Origin: Archivesica marissinica
Taxonomy: Eukaryota; Mollusca; Bivalvia; Venerida; Vesicomyidae
Direction of reading: 5' to 3'
Length of the DNA: 64,000 bases
Assembly: GCA_014843695.1 (NCBI GenBank)
Contig: CM026400.1
Span: 18,118,294-18,182,293, forward strand
This document shows, piece by piece, positions 33,307 to 44,950 of the stretch (the stretch's first letter is position 1; each line of letters starts with the position of its first letter). The translations under genes and the position numbers were made by a program. The notes beneath the pieces are model-generated. The model was given only the letters and a program-made list of their open reading frames with translations, was not told the origin of the DNA and searched no databases.

Positions 33307-33477
33307 GTATATAGATAGTTAGTTAATATTATTAACTAAGGTTATTCCAACTGATATTTTTTTTATAAAGCATAAACTGCATAGCATACTGGAAGCAATT
33401 GCATTCCTCAAAACAAACCTAACATGGTTTTAATGAATACTGGAAAGTTTCTACTCTTAATTTTATTTTTTATTTAA

Positions 33478-33713
33478 GCTTATTTATTTTACGATTGCGA
33501 AGCAAGTTTTAACAACTTATATTAATCACTCGTTGGCGCGGATGAAAGCGTAAATGTGGCCATTCGTGTGGGCGGAAACGAGTACCCTGAGGAAACCCTA
33601 CTGTCCGATATGGCGATCACCGTACCATCTCGTATACTTCCCTGTCCGAGGATCGAACCCTGGTTGCATTTGTGAGAAGCGAGCACACTAACGACTGCGC
33701 TAATCGGACAGCC
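33478..33713 (-). repeat. SINE-C, full length
   Basis: On the minus strand: GTCCGATTAGCGCAGTCGTT, GTGTGCTCGCTTCTCACAA, GCAACCAGGGTTCGATCCTC, GAGATGGTACGGTGATCGCC, ATATCGGACAG, GTACTCGTTTCCGCCCAC, ACGAATGGCCACATTTACGC, CGCGCCAACGAG and the shared tail GTTAAAACTTGCTTCGCAAT. Confidence 0.9.
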
Positions 33714-33734
33714 AACGTCTAATTTCAGGATGCC

Positions 33735-33925
33735 TATAAACTATGTATGGATATGTATATAATATATTTATGTGTATGTATATAATATATGTATGTGTAT
33801 GTATATAATATATTTATGTATGTATATAATATATTTATGTGTATGTATATTATGTCTGGATATGTGTATATATGTAAATGTGTGCGTGTTGTGTACATAA
33901 ATAATTATGTGTATATACTATATTT
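33735..33925. repeat. AT-rich TATGTATATAATATAT repeat
   Basis: Imperfect repeats of GTATGTATATAATATATTTA with GTGTATGT. The region lies between two SINE-C copies in opposite orientation. Confidence 0.7.
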
Positions 33926-34011
33926 ATACATACTTTACAGGCATCCATCCACACATCTCGTCACGTTTCTATAAATTATTACAGTAGTTAATCTCTAAAG
34001 AATATATATGT

Positions 34012-34245
34012 CCGACTAGCGCAATGGTTAGTGAGCTCGCTTCTCACGAACATGCAACCCGGGTTCGATCCACGGACCGAGAAGTATGCGAGATGGTACG
34101 GTGGTCGCCATATCGAACAGGTGGGTTTTCTCCGGGTACTCCGGTTTCCTCCCACACGAATGATCACATTTACGCTTTCATCCGCGCCAACGATAGTGAT
34201 TAATATAAGTTGTTAAAAACTTGCTTCGAATTAGTTTTTTAAACA
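34012..34245 (+). repeat. SINE-C, full length
   Basis: Head GTCCGACTAGCGCAATGGTT, GTGAGCTCGCTTCTCACGAA, B-box CCCGGGTTCGATCCACGG, then GCGAGATGGTACGGTGGTCG, GGTGGGTTTTCTCCGGGTAC, the ACACGAATGATCACATTTAC body and the GTTGTTAAAAACTTGCTTCG tail. The 28-bp array begins about 20 bp after it. Confidence 0.9.
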
Positions 34246-34266
34246 AAGAAGAGAATATATCCTCTG

Positions 34267-37245
34267 CCATTTCACACCGGAGTACGTGATACTACCATTT
34301 CACACCGGAGTACGTGGTACTATCATTTCACACCGGAATACGTGATACTACCATTTCACACCCGTGTACGTGATACTACCATTTCACACCGGAATACGTG
34401 ATACTACCATTTCACACCCGTGTACGTGATACTACCATTTCACATCGGTGTACGTGATACTACCATTTCACACCGGAGTACATGATACTACCATTTCACA
34501 TCGGTGTACGTGATACTACCATTTCACACCGGAGTACGTCATACTACCATTTCACACCGGAGTACGTGATACTACCATTTCACACCGGAGTACGTGATAC
34601 TACCATTTCACACCGGAGTACGTGATACTACCATTTCACACCGGAGTACGTTACACTACCATTTCACACCGGTGTACGTGATACTACCATTTCACACCGG
34701 TGTACGTGATACTACCATTTCACACCGGAATACGTGATACTACCATTTCACACCGGAATACGTGATACTACCATATCACACCGGAATACGTGATACTACC
34801 ATTTCACACCGGTGTACGTGATACTACCATTTCACACCGGAATACGTGATACTACCATTTCACACCGGTGTACGTGATACTACCATTTCACACCCGTGTA
34901 CGTGATACTACCATTTCACACCGGAATACGTGATACTACCATTTCACACCGGAATACGTGATACTACCATTTCACACCGGTGTACGTGATACTACCATTT
35001 CACACCGGTGTACGTGCTACTACCATTTCACATCCGTGTACGTGATACTACCATTTCACACCGGAGTACGTGATACTACCATTTCACACCGGAATACGTG
35101 ATACTACCATTTCACACCGGAATACGTGGTACTACCATTTCACACCGTGTACGTGATACTACCATTTCACATCCGTGTACGTGATGCTACCATTTCACAT
35201 CGGTGTACGTGATACTACCATTTCACACCGGTGTACGTGCTACTACCATTTCACACCGGAATACGTGCTACTACCATTTCACACCGGTGTACGTGCTACT
35301 ACCATTTCACACCGGAATACGTGCTACTACCATTTCACACCGGTGTACGTGCTACTACCATTTCACACCGCTGTACGTGCTACTACCATTTCACACCGGT
35401 GTACGTGATACTACCATTTCACACCGGTGTACGTGATACTACCATTTCACATCGGTGTACGTGATACTACCATTTCACACCGGAATACGTGATACTACCA
35501 TTTCACACCGGAATACGTGATACTACTATTTCACACCGGAATACGTGATACTACCATTTCACACCGGTGTACGTGATACTACCATTTCACACCGGTGTAC
35601 GTGCTACTACCATTTCACATCCGTGTACGTGATACTACCATTTCACACCGGAGTACGTGATACTACCATTTCACACCGGAATACGTGATACTACCATTTC
35701 ACACCGGAATACGTGGTACTACCATTTCACACCGGTGTACGTGATACTACCATTTCACATCCGTGTACGTGATGCTACCATTTCACATCGGTGTACGTGA
35801 TACTACCATTTCACACCGGTGTACGTGCTACTACCATTTCACACCGGAATACGTGCTACTACCATTTCACACCGGTGTACGTGCTACTACCATTTCACAC
35901 CGGAATACGTGCTACTACCATTTCACACCGGTGTACGTGCTACTACCATTTCACACCGCTGTACGTGCTACTACCATTTCACACCGGTGTACGTGCTACT
36001 ACCATTTCACACCCGTGTACGCGATACTACCATTTCACATCCGTGTACATGATACTACCATTTCACACCGGTGTACGTGATACTACCATTTCACATCCGT
36101 GTACATGATACTACCATTTCACATCGGAGTACGTGATACTACCATTTCACATCGGAGTACGTGATACTACCATTTCACACCGGTGTACGTGATACTACCA
36201 TTTCACACCGGTGTACGTGCTACTACCATTTCACATCGGTGTACATGATACTACCATTTCACATCCGTGTACATGATACTACCATTTCACATCGGTGTAC
36301 ATGATACTACCATTTCACATCGGTGTACATGATACTACCATTTCACATCGGTGTACATGATACTACCATTTCACATCCGTGTACATGATACTACCATTTC
36401 ACACCGGTGTACATGATACTACCATTTCACATCGGTGTACATGATACTACCATTTCACATCGGTGTACATGATACTACCATTTCACATCGGTGTACATGA
36501 TACTACCATTTCACATCCGTGTACATGATACTACCATTTCACACCGGTGTACATGATACTACCATTTCACATCGGTGTACATGATACTACCATTTCACAT
36601 CGGTGTACATGATACTACCATTTCACATCGGTGTACATGATACTACCATTTCACATCCGTGTACATGATACTACCATTTCACACCGGTGTACATGATACT
36701 ACCATTTCACATCGGTGTACATGATACTACCATTTCACATCGGTGTACATGATACTACCATTTCACATCGGTGTACATGATACTACCATTTCACATCGGT
36801 GTACGTGATACTACCATTTCACATCGGTGTACGTGATACTACCATTTCACATCCGTGTACGTGATACTACCATTTCACATCCGTGTACATGATACTACCA
36901 TTTCACATCCGTGTACGCGATACTACAATTTCACACCCGTGTACGTGATACTACCATTTCACACCGGTATACGTGATACTACCATTTCACATCCGTGTAC
37001 GTGATACTACCATTTCACATCCGTGTACGTGATACTACCATTTCACATCCGTGTACGTGCTACTACCATTTCACACCCGTGTACGTGCTACTACCATTTC
37101 ACACCGGTGTACGTGCTACTACCATTTCACACCCGTGTACGTGCTACTACCATTTCACACCCGTGTACGCGATACTACCATTTCACACCGGTGTACGTGC
37201 TACTACCATTTCACATCGGTGTACATGATACTACCATTTCACATC
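34267..37245. repeat. 28-bp satellite, about 106 units, with higher-order repeats
   Basis: The unit is CCATTTCACACCGGTGTACG followed by TGATACTA. Main variants are ACACCGGAATACG, ACACCCGTGTACG, ACATCGGTGTACA and ACATCCGTGTACA, plus GTGCTACTA. Variant order repeats at 588 bp (21 units; the 35.17-kb block against 35.76 kb, differing by a one-base deletion) and at 140 bp (5 units; ACATCCG units at 36374, 36514 and 36654). Units from 36.2 to 36.8 kb are dominated by the ACATG variant. Confidence 0.95.
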
Positions 37246-37307
37246 ATACATTACAATTTCGCGCACATGTGAATTCAACATGTAACGGCCTGTCGGATAT
37301 ATGCTGA

Positions 37308-38833
37308 GCAAAACTAGAAACGTCCCTCCATATTTGAGGAAATATTAATCGAAAACCAAAAGGTTTACTTTTATGAATCAAAATGGAAAAACAAGTTCAT
37401 TCATTTCTGTATCAAAGCCAATTCATTGCATCTGGTTATCTTGTTAACTTTTCGAGAGATAACCGGCCAAAGGCGGTAGGGGTCAAAATCAAAAATCACA
37501 AGCACAGAAAGGTGTTACTTCATGTTTAGAAATGGAATTTTTATATGAACTGTGGCACATTCAGTAAATCTCGTTAGTACCGAGTGTGGCTAATGCAATG
37601 ATCCTACGCCGCATCGACGTAACGTAGCGCAATACTAGTACGTTGGGCAAATTCCTCCAATCCCGTTGTAACGCCCGTGTAAGATCGCGAACATTGTCGA
37701 TCTGATGGTTAGCTCGTGTTTTGCGGCCCAGCTCATCCCATATGTGCTCAATGGAGTCGAGATCCGGGGAAACCGCGGGTCTTGGCGTTGACGTTGTTTT
37801 GCTGCATGTATTGAGTGGTGACCCTGGCTACATGAGGGCATCAATGTCAGTCACCCCAGTACCATGTTGACGAATAAATGGTAAGGCATGTGCATTTAGC
37901 ACCTGTAACACAGCGTTGTGCATTGATGTTGCCCTGTACAACAACCAAATATGTCTTCCGGTTGTCCATGATCCAACCCCAGACCATTACGCTCCCTCCT
38001 CCAAACCTGTTCTTCTCAACAATGCAACAATCGGCGAAACTTTCATGTTTACACCTGTATACCCGTAATCTTCCATCACAATGACTAACGAGATTCATCG
38101 GTGAACAAAACTTCAGTTTCAGCCAGCCATTCTATTCTCCCTGTTCAGATGACTTCGCGCCCATAACAGCCTGGCAGCACGGTGACGTTGGGTTATTTTC
38201 TGACCAGTGTACGGGAGGCGTGCCCTGATTGGTTGGGCGTTACGACGCAACCGGTTGCGAATGGTCTGCCCTGAGAGACCGTATCGTCTAGTAGTGACTG
38301 GGCTGCCAATCGACGTTGACGTAAGTGCGTCAACGTAATGTAACGATGGGCTCTAGCCGTTGTTACACGAGACATATACCAGGTCGCTGACGGTCGTGAA
38401 CAGCTCCAGTCTGCTAGTACCGGGCTGCAAGACGATCAATCGTCTTCCGACAACACCCGAACCGACGCGCGACCACCCTGGCGGACATCCCATCCGCAAG
38501 CATCCCAATTTCCTGATTTCACTCGTTTTCGGAAAGCCGTGGCATTTGAAAACAGTGAAAAATTGAAAGTTTTTAAATTTTTCGAATCCTATCTCATGAA
38601 TGGTCCGGTCCGATATGAACTGAATCAACATATCGATGACATGTATAGTGTGCACGTGCAAAACGTGCAAATCAACGTTCCGGTCACTGGTCGATATGTA
38701 AACGTATTGGGGTAAACTCTACACGATCATATTCTGAACATCGCCAGGGTTTAAAATGCATGTACATTGACCATGTAGCACATACAGACAGAGCTACACC
38801 GGCTATAAAACAGGGACGTTTCTAGTTTTGTTA
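37308..38833 (-). mobile_element. Tc1-like element copy 3, both ends present
   Basis: CAAAACTAGAAACGTCCCT at about 37308 and its inverse AGGGACGTTTCTAGTTTTG at about 38813-38831 are terminal inverted repeats, flanked by AT-rich TA-containing sequence. The total of about 1.52 kb fits Tc1. The left end lies about 60 bp from the last unit of the 28-bp satellite. Confidence 0.9.
37570..38560 (-). pseudogene. Tc1 transposase copy 3, heavily mutated
   Basis: Minus-strand fragments in different frames match copy 2: MSRVTTARAHRYITLTHLRQ (about 38375), RLRVYRCKHESFADCCIVEK and NRFGGGSVMVWGWIMDNRKT (about 38040), and a C-terminal piece containing AAKHELTIRSTMFAILHGRY near 37700. The first-ATG helix-turn-helix region (about 38545 downward) is frame-broken. 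The second D and E region (about 37860-37740) is present in the DNA but interrupted. It is non-functional. Confidence 0.85.
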
Positions 38834-38921
38834 TATATATATCGTCAGTGTACCAACCTCAGTAAGAAACTGTAAACATTTTCATATAAATAAGACCTGG
38901 CCTGAGCCCCCTCTCACGCCA

Positions 38922-39042
38922 GACGGATGCGTAGTCCAATGGTTAACACGATGAACTGGGACTCCATTAATTGCAGGTTCGATCCCCCGTCTGACCCTAA
39001 TAAAAGTAAAATCTAAACATACATGTAAAAACACTCGTGTCA
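38922..39042 (+). repeat. SINE-B head fragment
   Basis: GACGGATGCGTAGTCCAATG, GTTAACACGATGAACTGGGA, B-box GGTTCGATCCCCC, GTCTGACCCTAATAAAAG, then a decayed body with ACACTCGTGTCAC. Confidence 0.75.
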
Positions 39043-39179
39043 CAATTCATAGCGCAAGGGAGACGACCCAGTATTTACTGTTGAATAATCGGTCATCGCA
39101 GACCATTTAATGTGAATTAATGCGTAAGTGTAGAATTAATACAAAATTAATCTATAAACCTAATGTCCTAATTATTGTT

Positions 39180-39425
39180 TTATTAAAATCACGAATTTAA
39201 AGCGGTTTCGAGTACTCCATACATCACCTAAATAACGAGTGAATGAGGAATGTCTTATGTATATAGGATATAAGCCGAAAACATCAAATATGTAACGTAA
39301 TGGACTGTGCGAAGACGATGCCAATATTTTACATGTTGGATCCGTTTGAGGCATATATCTTACTTAAAACAAACTTATATTATTACAAGATCCTACTAAT
39401 TAAAATTGTTAATTTGGTATATTTA
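39180..39425 (-). repeat. Element G, 3' part
   Basis: On the + strand: ATATAAGCCGAAAACATC, AAATATGTAACG, GCGAAGACGATGCCAATATT, TTACATGTTGGATCCGTTTG, ATATCTTACTTAAA, ATCCTACTAATTAAAATTG. This is the reverse of the 3.2-kb copy and parallel to the 31.3-kb copy, without the tandem expansion. Confidence 0.7.
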
Positions 39426-39427
39426 CG

Positions 39428-39762
39428 TGTAGGATTGACTTATCCATAGATATATCAAATGGTTCGATGCCACTACCAATAGTTATTAAATACAATAGCG
39501 AGGAGCATGACAGGTCTAGTGTTGTATGTATGTATGTTCCATTAATGTCAAACCCCTTGCGGGGACCTGGACATGTTTTCCTGGACATGTTTAGTCGACC
39601 ATAGCGGTTAACCAGTACTAAGCAATAGCCGACCATAGCGGTTAACCAATGTGTGCGAGGTGCCTCCATGACACTACATACGTGGCCTGGCTGAGTATCG
39701 AACGCGGACCGTTCGACTCCAAATCAAATCCGATGCTCTACCATTGGACTACGGACGCTGTA
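39428..39762 (-). repeat. SINE-D, full length with internal duplication
   Basis: On the minus strand: CGTCCGTAGTCCAATGGTAG, B-box region GTTCGATACTCAGCC, GGCCACGTATGTAGTGTCAT, GGTCCCCGCAAGGGGTTTG and ATTAATGGAACATA, followed by a long 3' part (GACCTGTCATGCTCCTCGCT, ATTGGTAGTGGCATCGAACC) also seen at 41.15 kb. The GACCATAGCGGTTAACCA segment is duplicated (39597 and 39631). Confidence 0.85.
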
Positions 39763-40097
39763 AATGAATAGCATTACTACATTAATTGTAACATTTTGGC
39801 ATGTAATCACGCAAGATCATTTCGGGTCCGGCACCTAATGTATGTATAATTAAAGGCACAAATCCTATCAACCAAGATTATGTGATTATGTTCCATCCAT
39901 GTTAATTGTGCATCAATAGTTGTCCATTTCCGTCCCTGTTACATACGCCCATAGACGCAAAGGTTATTTAGCCTGCGTGGAACATTTTATATAAGTGCTA
40001 TGCTTGTAATTCCTGCGATTGTCGGAATCACATGAACATGGTTTCCAAAATCGGTCATACATTGAGCAAATATGACGTGACTAATCCGTCACGGCAC
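39763..40097. other. Intergenic, nothing recognised
   Basis: No supported feature. Confidence 0.5.
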
Positions 40098-40290
40098 GAG
40101 AACCTGTACCAAATATCACGGCATGAGTACATTGTACCTGTACCAAATGTCACGGCATGAGTACATTGTACCTGTACCAAATGTCACGGCATGAGTACAT
40201 TGTACCTGTACCAAATGTCACGGCATGAGTACATTGTACCTGTATCAAATGTCACGGCATGAGTACATTGTACCTGTACCAAATGTCAAT
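40098..40290. repeat. 34-bp tandem array, about 5 units
   Basis: The unit is GGCATGAGTACATTGTACCT followed by GTACCAAATGTCAC, with few differences. Each unit contains the self-complementary word GTACATTGTAC. Confidence 0.85.
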
Positions 40291-40804
40291 GCCACATTTA
40301 TTATAAATGGATTAATGGTTTCGTGAAGTCATTTCGACTTATCATCATAGCACGACCTACATCTCGTGTACAATACTGATTGTAACGGTCAAGGTTACCA
40401 AGATAGAACTATGGTTTCCGCTCAATAGGTTGGTTATATTGTGATGAATTTTGAAATAACTTGCAATAGGTCATTGCTATAGCATAGCAACAATTTAAAT
40501 GCTACGCCGCGCCAAGGTCAATGATACTAAAAATAGAAATAATGATACTCGCTAAATAGCTTTATCATACATGAAGGGGAATATGAAACAAATGATCACA
40601 TCATTGGTAAGCCAATTATCTTGTATGGAACATACCTGTGTGTGGATATTATTATAATGTATATTTAAGCCAAAGTGTGTAGTGAAATTGTATTAATGAT
40701 TCATTCACTCTTGCCATTCCGATCACAATATATTCCTGAATATGTGAATGGTTAATTTTAGATATCATTTTTTATAATGAGGATCTTGAGAAATATGCAG
40801 GGCA
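40291..40804. other. Intergenic, nothing recognised
   Basis: AT-rich, with no supported gene or repeat. Confidence 0.5.
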
Positions 40805-41004
40805 CACTATTAGCCGTTGACCTCTGACGGACACCGTGCCTTTATTATGTAGGACACACTATTAGCCGTTGACCTCTGACGGACACCGTGTCCTTAGAAA
40901 TACTACTTTCTGCTATCTTTAATTTGAATCATCTTGCTCACTTATGCTTTACTTACTCCAACTACATCTTGGTGGTGTGGTTTCTCGTTTGTTTGTTGAT
41001 TCTA

Positions 41005-41147
41005 AGTCGCAACAACAACTTGCCTTTGGTGGTTCTAAGTCGCAACAACAACTTGCCTTTGGTGGTTCTAAGTCGCAACAACAACTTGCCTTTGGTGATT
41101 CTAAGTAGCAACAACAACTTGCCTTTGGTGATTCTAAGTCGCATTGA
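41005..41147. repeat. 33-bp tandem array, about 4 units
   Basis: The unit is AAGTCGCAACAACAACTTGC followed by CTTTGGTGGTTCT. The same unit resumes at 41489-41584 after the SINE-D. Confidence 0.85.
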
Positions 41148-41444
41148 ATTATCCATAGATATATCAAATGGTTCGATGCCACTACCAATAGTTATTAAAT
41201 ACAATAGCGAGGAGCATGACAGGTCTAGTGTTGTATGTATGTATGTTCCTTTAATGTCAAACCCCTCGCGGGGACTTAGACATGTTTTCCTGGACAGGCT
41301 TAGCCAACCTAAGCGATTAATCAGTACTAAGCAATGTGTGTGAGGTGCCTTGCTCAATGACACTACATACGTGGCCTGACCGAGTATCGAACCCGGGACC
41401 GTTCGATTCCAAATCCGATGCTCTACCACTGGACCACGGACGCC
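41146..41444 (-). repeat. SINE-D, full length, inside the 33-bp array
   Basis: On the minus strand: GGCGTCCGTGGTCCAGTGGT, AGAGCATCGGATTTGGAATC, B-box CCCGGGTTCGATACTC, GTCAGGCCACGTATGTAGTG, TTGAGCAAGGCACC and CCCCGCGAGGGGTTTGACAT, then the 3' part shared with the 39.4-kb copy. A (GTGTT)n run with GTGGT follows at 41455-41490. Confidence 0.9.
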
Positions 41445-41488
41445 ACACTTTTTGTGTTGTGTTGTGTTGTGTTGTGGTGTGGTGTGGT

Positions 41489-41584
41489 GGTTCTAAGTCG
41501 CAACAACAACTTGCCTTTGGTGGTTCTAAGTCGCAACAACAACTTGCCTTTGGTAGTTCTAAGTCGCAACGACAACTTGCCTTT
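41489..41584. repeat. 33-bp tandem array, second block, 3 units
   Basis: Same unit as 41005-41147 (GGTTCTAAGTCGCAACAACA and ACTTGCCTTTGGT). Confidence 0.85.
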
Positions 41585-41949
41585 ATTATGTAGGACACAC
41601 TATTAGCCGTTGACCTCTCTGACGGACACCGTGTCCTTAGAAATACTACTTTCTTCTATCTGTAATTAGAAATACTTTTATCTGTAATTTGAACCATGTT
41701 GCTCACTTATGCTTCACTGACTCCAACTACATCTTGGTGATGTGGTTTCTGGTTTGTTTGGTGGTTCTAAGTCGCAACAACAGCTTCGGTCTCTGTCGAC
41801 TCCCGTGTGTCCCACTGAGCAGTATGTCGGGCACGGACCAACACCTGTGAAGAACCACCGAGCACCCGCAAACCAGCTGGATAAAATGCTCTCTAGTATA
41901 TGACGCACTCATTCGAATATACAGCGGCGAGGACAAGTGATTTGATGTC

Positions 41950-42075
41950 GAGGACCTTAACCACTCGAGCCTCCGTAACCACTCGAGCCTCCGTAACCAC
42001 TCGAGCCTCCGTAACTACTCGAGCCTCCGTAACCACTCGAGCCTCCGTAACCACTCGAGCCTCCGTAACCACTCT
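41950..42075. repeat. 18-bp tandem array, 7 units
   Basis: The unit is CCACTCGAGCCTCCGTAA, with one ACTACTCGAG variant. Confidence 0.9.
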
Positions 42076-43028
42076 GCCACGTAGGCCCCCAATGAAAGTT
42101 GATATGTCTCAAGATCCTCACAAAAACCTATAAACCCACTGGTGTTGAAACCTGGGCTTATGCCTATATCGTTAAAGTGTTTTTGTTTTAAGCCTCTCGG
42201 TTATAGATTTCTACCATGGTCTTACTTTGCGGCTGACTCGAACCAAATACCACACCATATGTCTGTTTCTACCATGGTTTTACTTTGCTGCCAGCTCGAA
42301 CTAAATATCACACCACACCGAACTACACACAGACACCCCACTCCCGTCTGTTTCCATGGGGGAAGTGTAGAAAGTATTCCCGTGAGGTAAGTGGTAGCCA
42401 ATAAGAACATTTGTTATTAGTGTACAATAGGACTTTGTTTCTAGTAATCGTCGACATTTTTATTTCCATGCGATATATTTCGGTGATCACGAAAGACGAA
42501 ATCTTATTTTTTTTTACGATTTCCAATGATTTTGGCTAATATTTGTTTTTAAATTTTGTATTCAATTTAACTGCTTCGGGAGCGTCATTGCACTACCATA
42601 CATAACCGTATGTTAACGTGAACGTCCGTAATAAAATAGTTCCGTTATAATTTTCAAGTTTTGTTTGCTTTCAAAATTAAAAACTACAGACAAAACAAAT
42701 TCATTAGAATATATTACTTTATTATTAATTGTTCATGCTTATCAGAAAACGGGTAACCTACAAAATATCATCCAACGGCGGAGGTATACGAAACTCAGAG
42801 CAGTGACGGAAAATGCAATTCCATTCCGTCTTTTTAATTGTTTCCATTGAAAACGATTGAAGATGGCGTTTACTTTTACTGAGAAAAGTCTTAATCATTC
42901 ATTGGAAAGCAAAAGGATACAAGTTCAATGTGCACATTTAATTTACAAATGCACTGCACAATTAGGAGGAATCGAAATATATCGGAGAAGTGCTATTGTT
43001 TGTAAAAAACATTTACAAATTTAATTAG
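42076..43028. other. Intergenic, nothing firm
   Basis: A block with TTTCTACCATGGTCTTACTT and GACTCGAACCAAATACCACA is repeated once at 42208-42316. The rest is AT-rich with no supported gene. Confidence 0.5.
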
Positions 43029-43258
43029 TTTATATAAATTTATTTTAGCTCGATTGCGAAACAAGTTATTTCAACTTATATGAATCACTCTCGAGACCTC
43101 ATTCCTGATGGAATCCATCGCCACGAGGGAGAGAGAAGAGGCAATGTGGAATTTAAGTGCCTTGCCTAAGGGCACAATCGTAACGGCTCCAGTGGGGCTC
43201 GAACTCCGGACCTATTGCACCTGAAGCGAACGCTCATCCACTGCGCTATCACGACTTC
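43029..43258 (-). repeat. SINE-A, full length
   Basis: On the minus strand: GTCGTGATAGCGCAGTGGAT, AGCGTTCGCTTCAGGTGCAA, GTCCGGAGTTCGAGCCCC, CCTTAGGCAAGGCACTTAAA, GATGGATTCCATCAGGAATG and the tail GTTTCGCAATCGAGC. Confidence 0.9.
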
Positions 43259-43427
43259 CACACATTTAATTAACGGTTTATATGCATTTAGGAATAGTTT
43301 ACAGAACTGAGATATACACTGATCAAATGTGCTGTATGGGGTCAGTCCGACACTAGGCAAGATTCCATGTTGGCACACATTGGCGCACCATGTGTACCAA
43401 CAATCCAGCATCTATGTCTACATGTGT

Positions 43428-43638
43428 GTTACGTTTATTTATCGTCGCTACCGGTTGCCCATATGAGCGACGCCTCCTGAAGAGATTAGTCATTTTAGAT
43501 TTTTGGAGGATAGTGCAATGATACAGACAGAGACCCATTCCAGTCTCCTTTGGTTCTTTTACTTGCACGGTGTGCAGCACCGACACGAGACCTCGGTTTA
43601 ACGTCCCATCTGAAAGACTGTTAATTTTATTAGGGTCT
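43428..43638 (-). repeat. SINE-B body and tail, head missing
   Basis: On the minus strand: GACCCTAATAAAATTAAC, AGTCTTTCAGATGGGACG, AAACCGAGGTCTCGTGTCGG, GGTCTCTGTCTGTATCATTG and the tail TATGGGCAACCGGTAGCGAC, GATAAATAAACG. Homology stops at GACCC, the base just after the tRNA head. Confidence 0.85.
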
Positions 43639-44784
43639 ACATAATTATGTTATTAGGGTCTACATATGTCATTGGGGTCTACATATGTCATTGGGGTCTA
43701 CATATGTCATGTCAGTCTATTTATGTCGAATTATCCGGTTATCTGGAAGTCTGATTAAAGTCCCGGTTCAGACACTTATCATGTTACATATAACTGGCTA
43801 CGTTTATATAGAATTTCGTTAGTCATACTTCGGATATGTCTTATGTATTTTGTTCGGTCCGACGGAATTAGACATAACGGATGTAGACGGTGCACGTAAA
43901 TATTAATATACGTGCATTTTTGGTCGCGTTACTGGGTGATTTGGTTAAAAGGGTGATAATGAAGTGTGCTACCAATTCCTTCTATAACCATACGTGTATG
44001 TGTAACGCCATTAGAAGTGTATGTAATTTAGATATTTCAAAACAATTACGAACATTTTTTCCGGATACATTAAGATTCCTCCCATGTATTTTAACAATTA
44101 CTAGTATATGTATGCATGTATTATTTACTTGACACGAGAGTACATAAATAACATTCGATGACAAAATTCTGGTGCGCATCATAAGAGTTATGAAAATGAC
44201 TTTCTTAACACAATTCATTAAATAATTTTAATATTTTTTCTATGACATAAAATTATTAAGATGCTATGCCAAAAGCGATCATCACCAGCATGTTTTGATT
44301 AGTTCAGAGTGATGCTTAACCATATTCTATAAGTGTACTCCCATGTCTCACTCGATGATGATACTTTGTGTTTGAAGACGTTCACACATATATATTGAAT
44401 CATAGCGACCAGTTTTGCTGTTAAAACCCATTGTTTTCAACCTTTAAGCTTGTGGCAACTAATAGCAGGGCTATCAGCAAATTTACCAATTACATGTATA
44501 TAGAAAGTGCATTTATTAGCAGAACTAAGACATGTTGTGTGCAATAAAATTTATTTTAAAATATGCTGACGGAACAACCGTATTTGCTCAAATGAACAAC
44601 CCATTTCAGTTTCAACCAGAAAGGGCTGAACATTACCTACTAAATATGTAAATGTCTTGCGTGATTCAATTTGTGTGACGTTACAAATGTGTAAAGAATT
44701 AATTAGTCTAATCATTCAACGATTTTTAAGTATTAACCCAGAGTTAACGTAAGTGTTTGGGTTAGCTGAGAATTAACCGGTTGG
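43639..44784. other. Intergenic with a short tandem run
   Basis: GGGGTCTACATATGTCATT recurs about four times at 43632-43720, growing out of the SINE-B GGGTC end. No gene is supported in the remainder. Confidence 0.5.
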
Positions 44785-44950
44785 TTAGTTAACCACATTC
44801 GCCACTGTGACATAGTTAACCATATTCGCCATTGCGACTTAGTTAACCACATTCGCCATTGTGACTTAGTTAACCACATTCGCCATTGTGACTTAGTTAA
44901 CCACATTCGCCATTGTGACTTAGTTAACCACATTCGCCATTGTGACTTCA
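44785..44950. repeat. 27-bp tandem array, about 6 units
   Basis: The unit is AGTTAACCACATTCGCCATT followed by GTGACTT. Confidence 0.9.

Larger units (their letters stand above)
40805..41790. repeat. Direct duplication of about 780 bp flanking a SINE-D
   Basis: The segment CACACTATTAGCCGTTGACC, GACGGACACCGTGTCCTTAG, AAATACTACTTTCT, TGCTCACTTATGCTT and CCAACTACATCTTGGTG occurs at 40848-40990 and again at 41589-41760, each followed by GGTTCTAAGTCGCAACAAC. A shorter third copy of the CACTATTAGCC...ACACCGTG part starts at 40806. Confidence 0.8.

Noticed and set aside
34267..37245. CRISPR array (28-bp direct repeats)
   Set aside because: Repeats are contiguous with no unique spacers, and the surrounding DNA is eukaryotic with SINEs and Tc1 elements.
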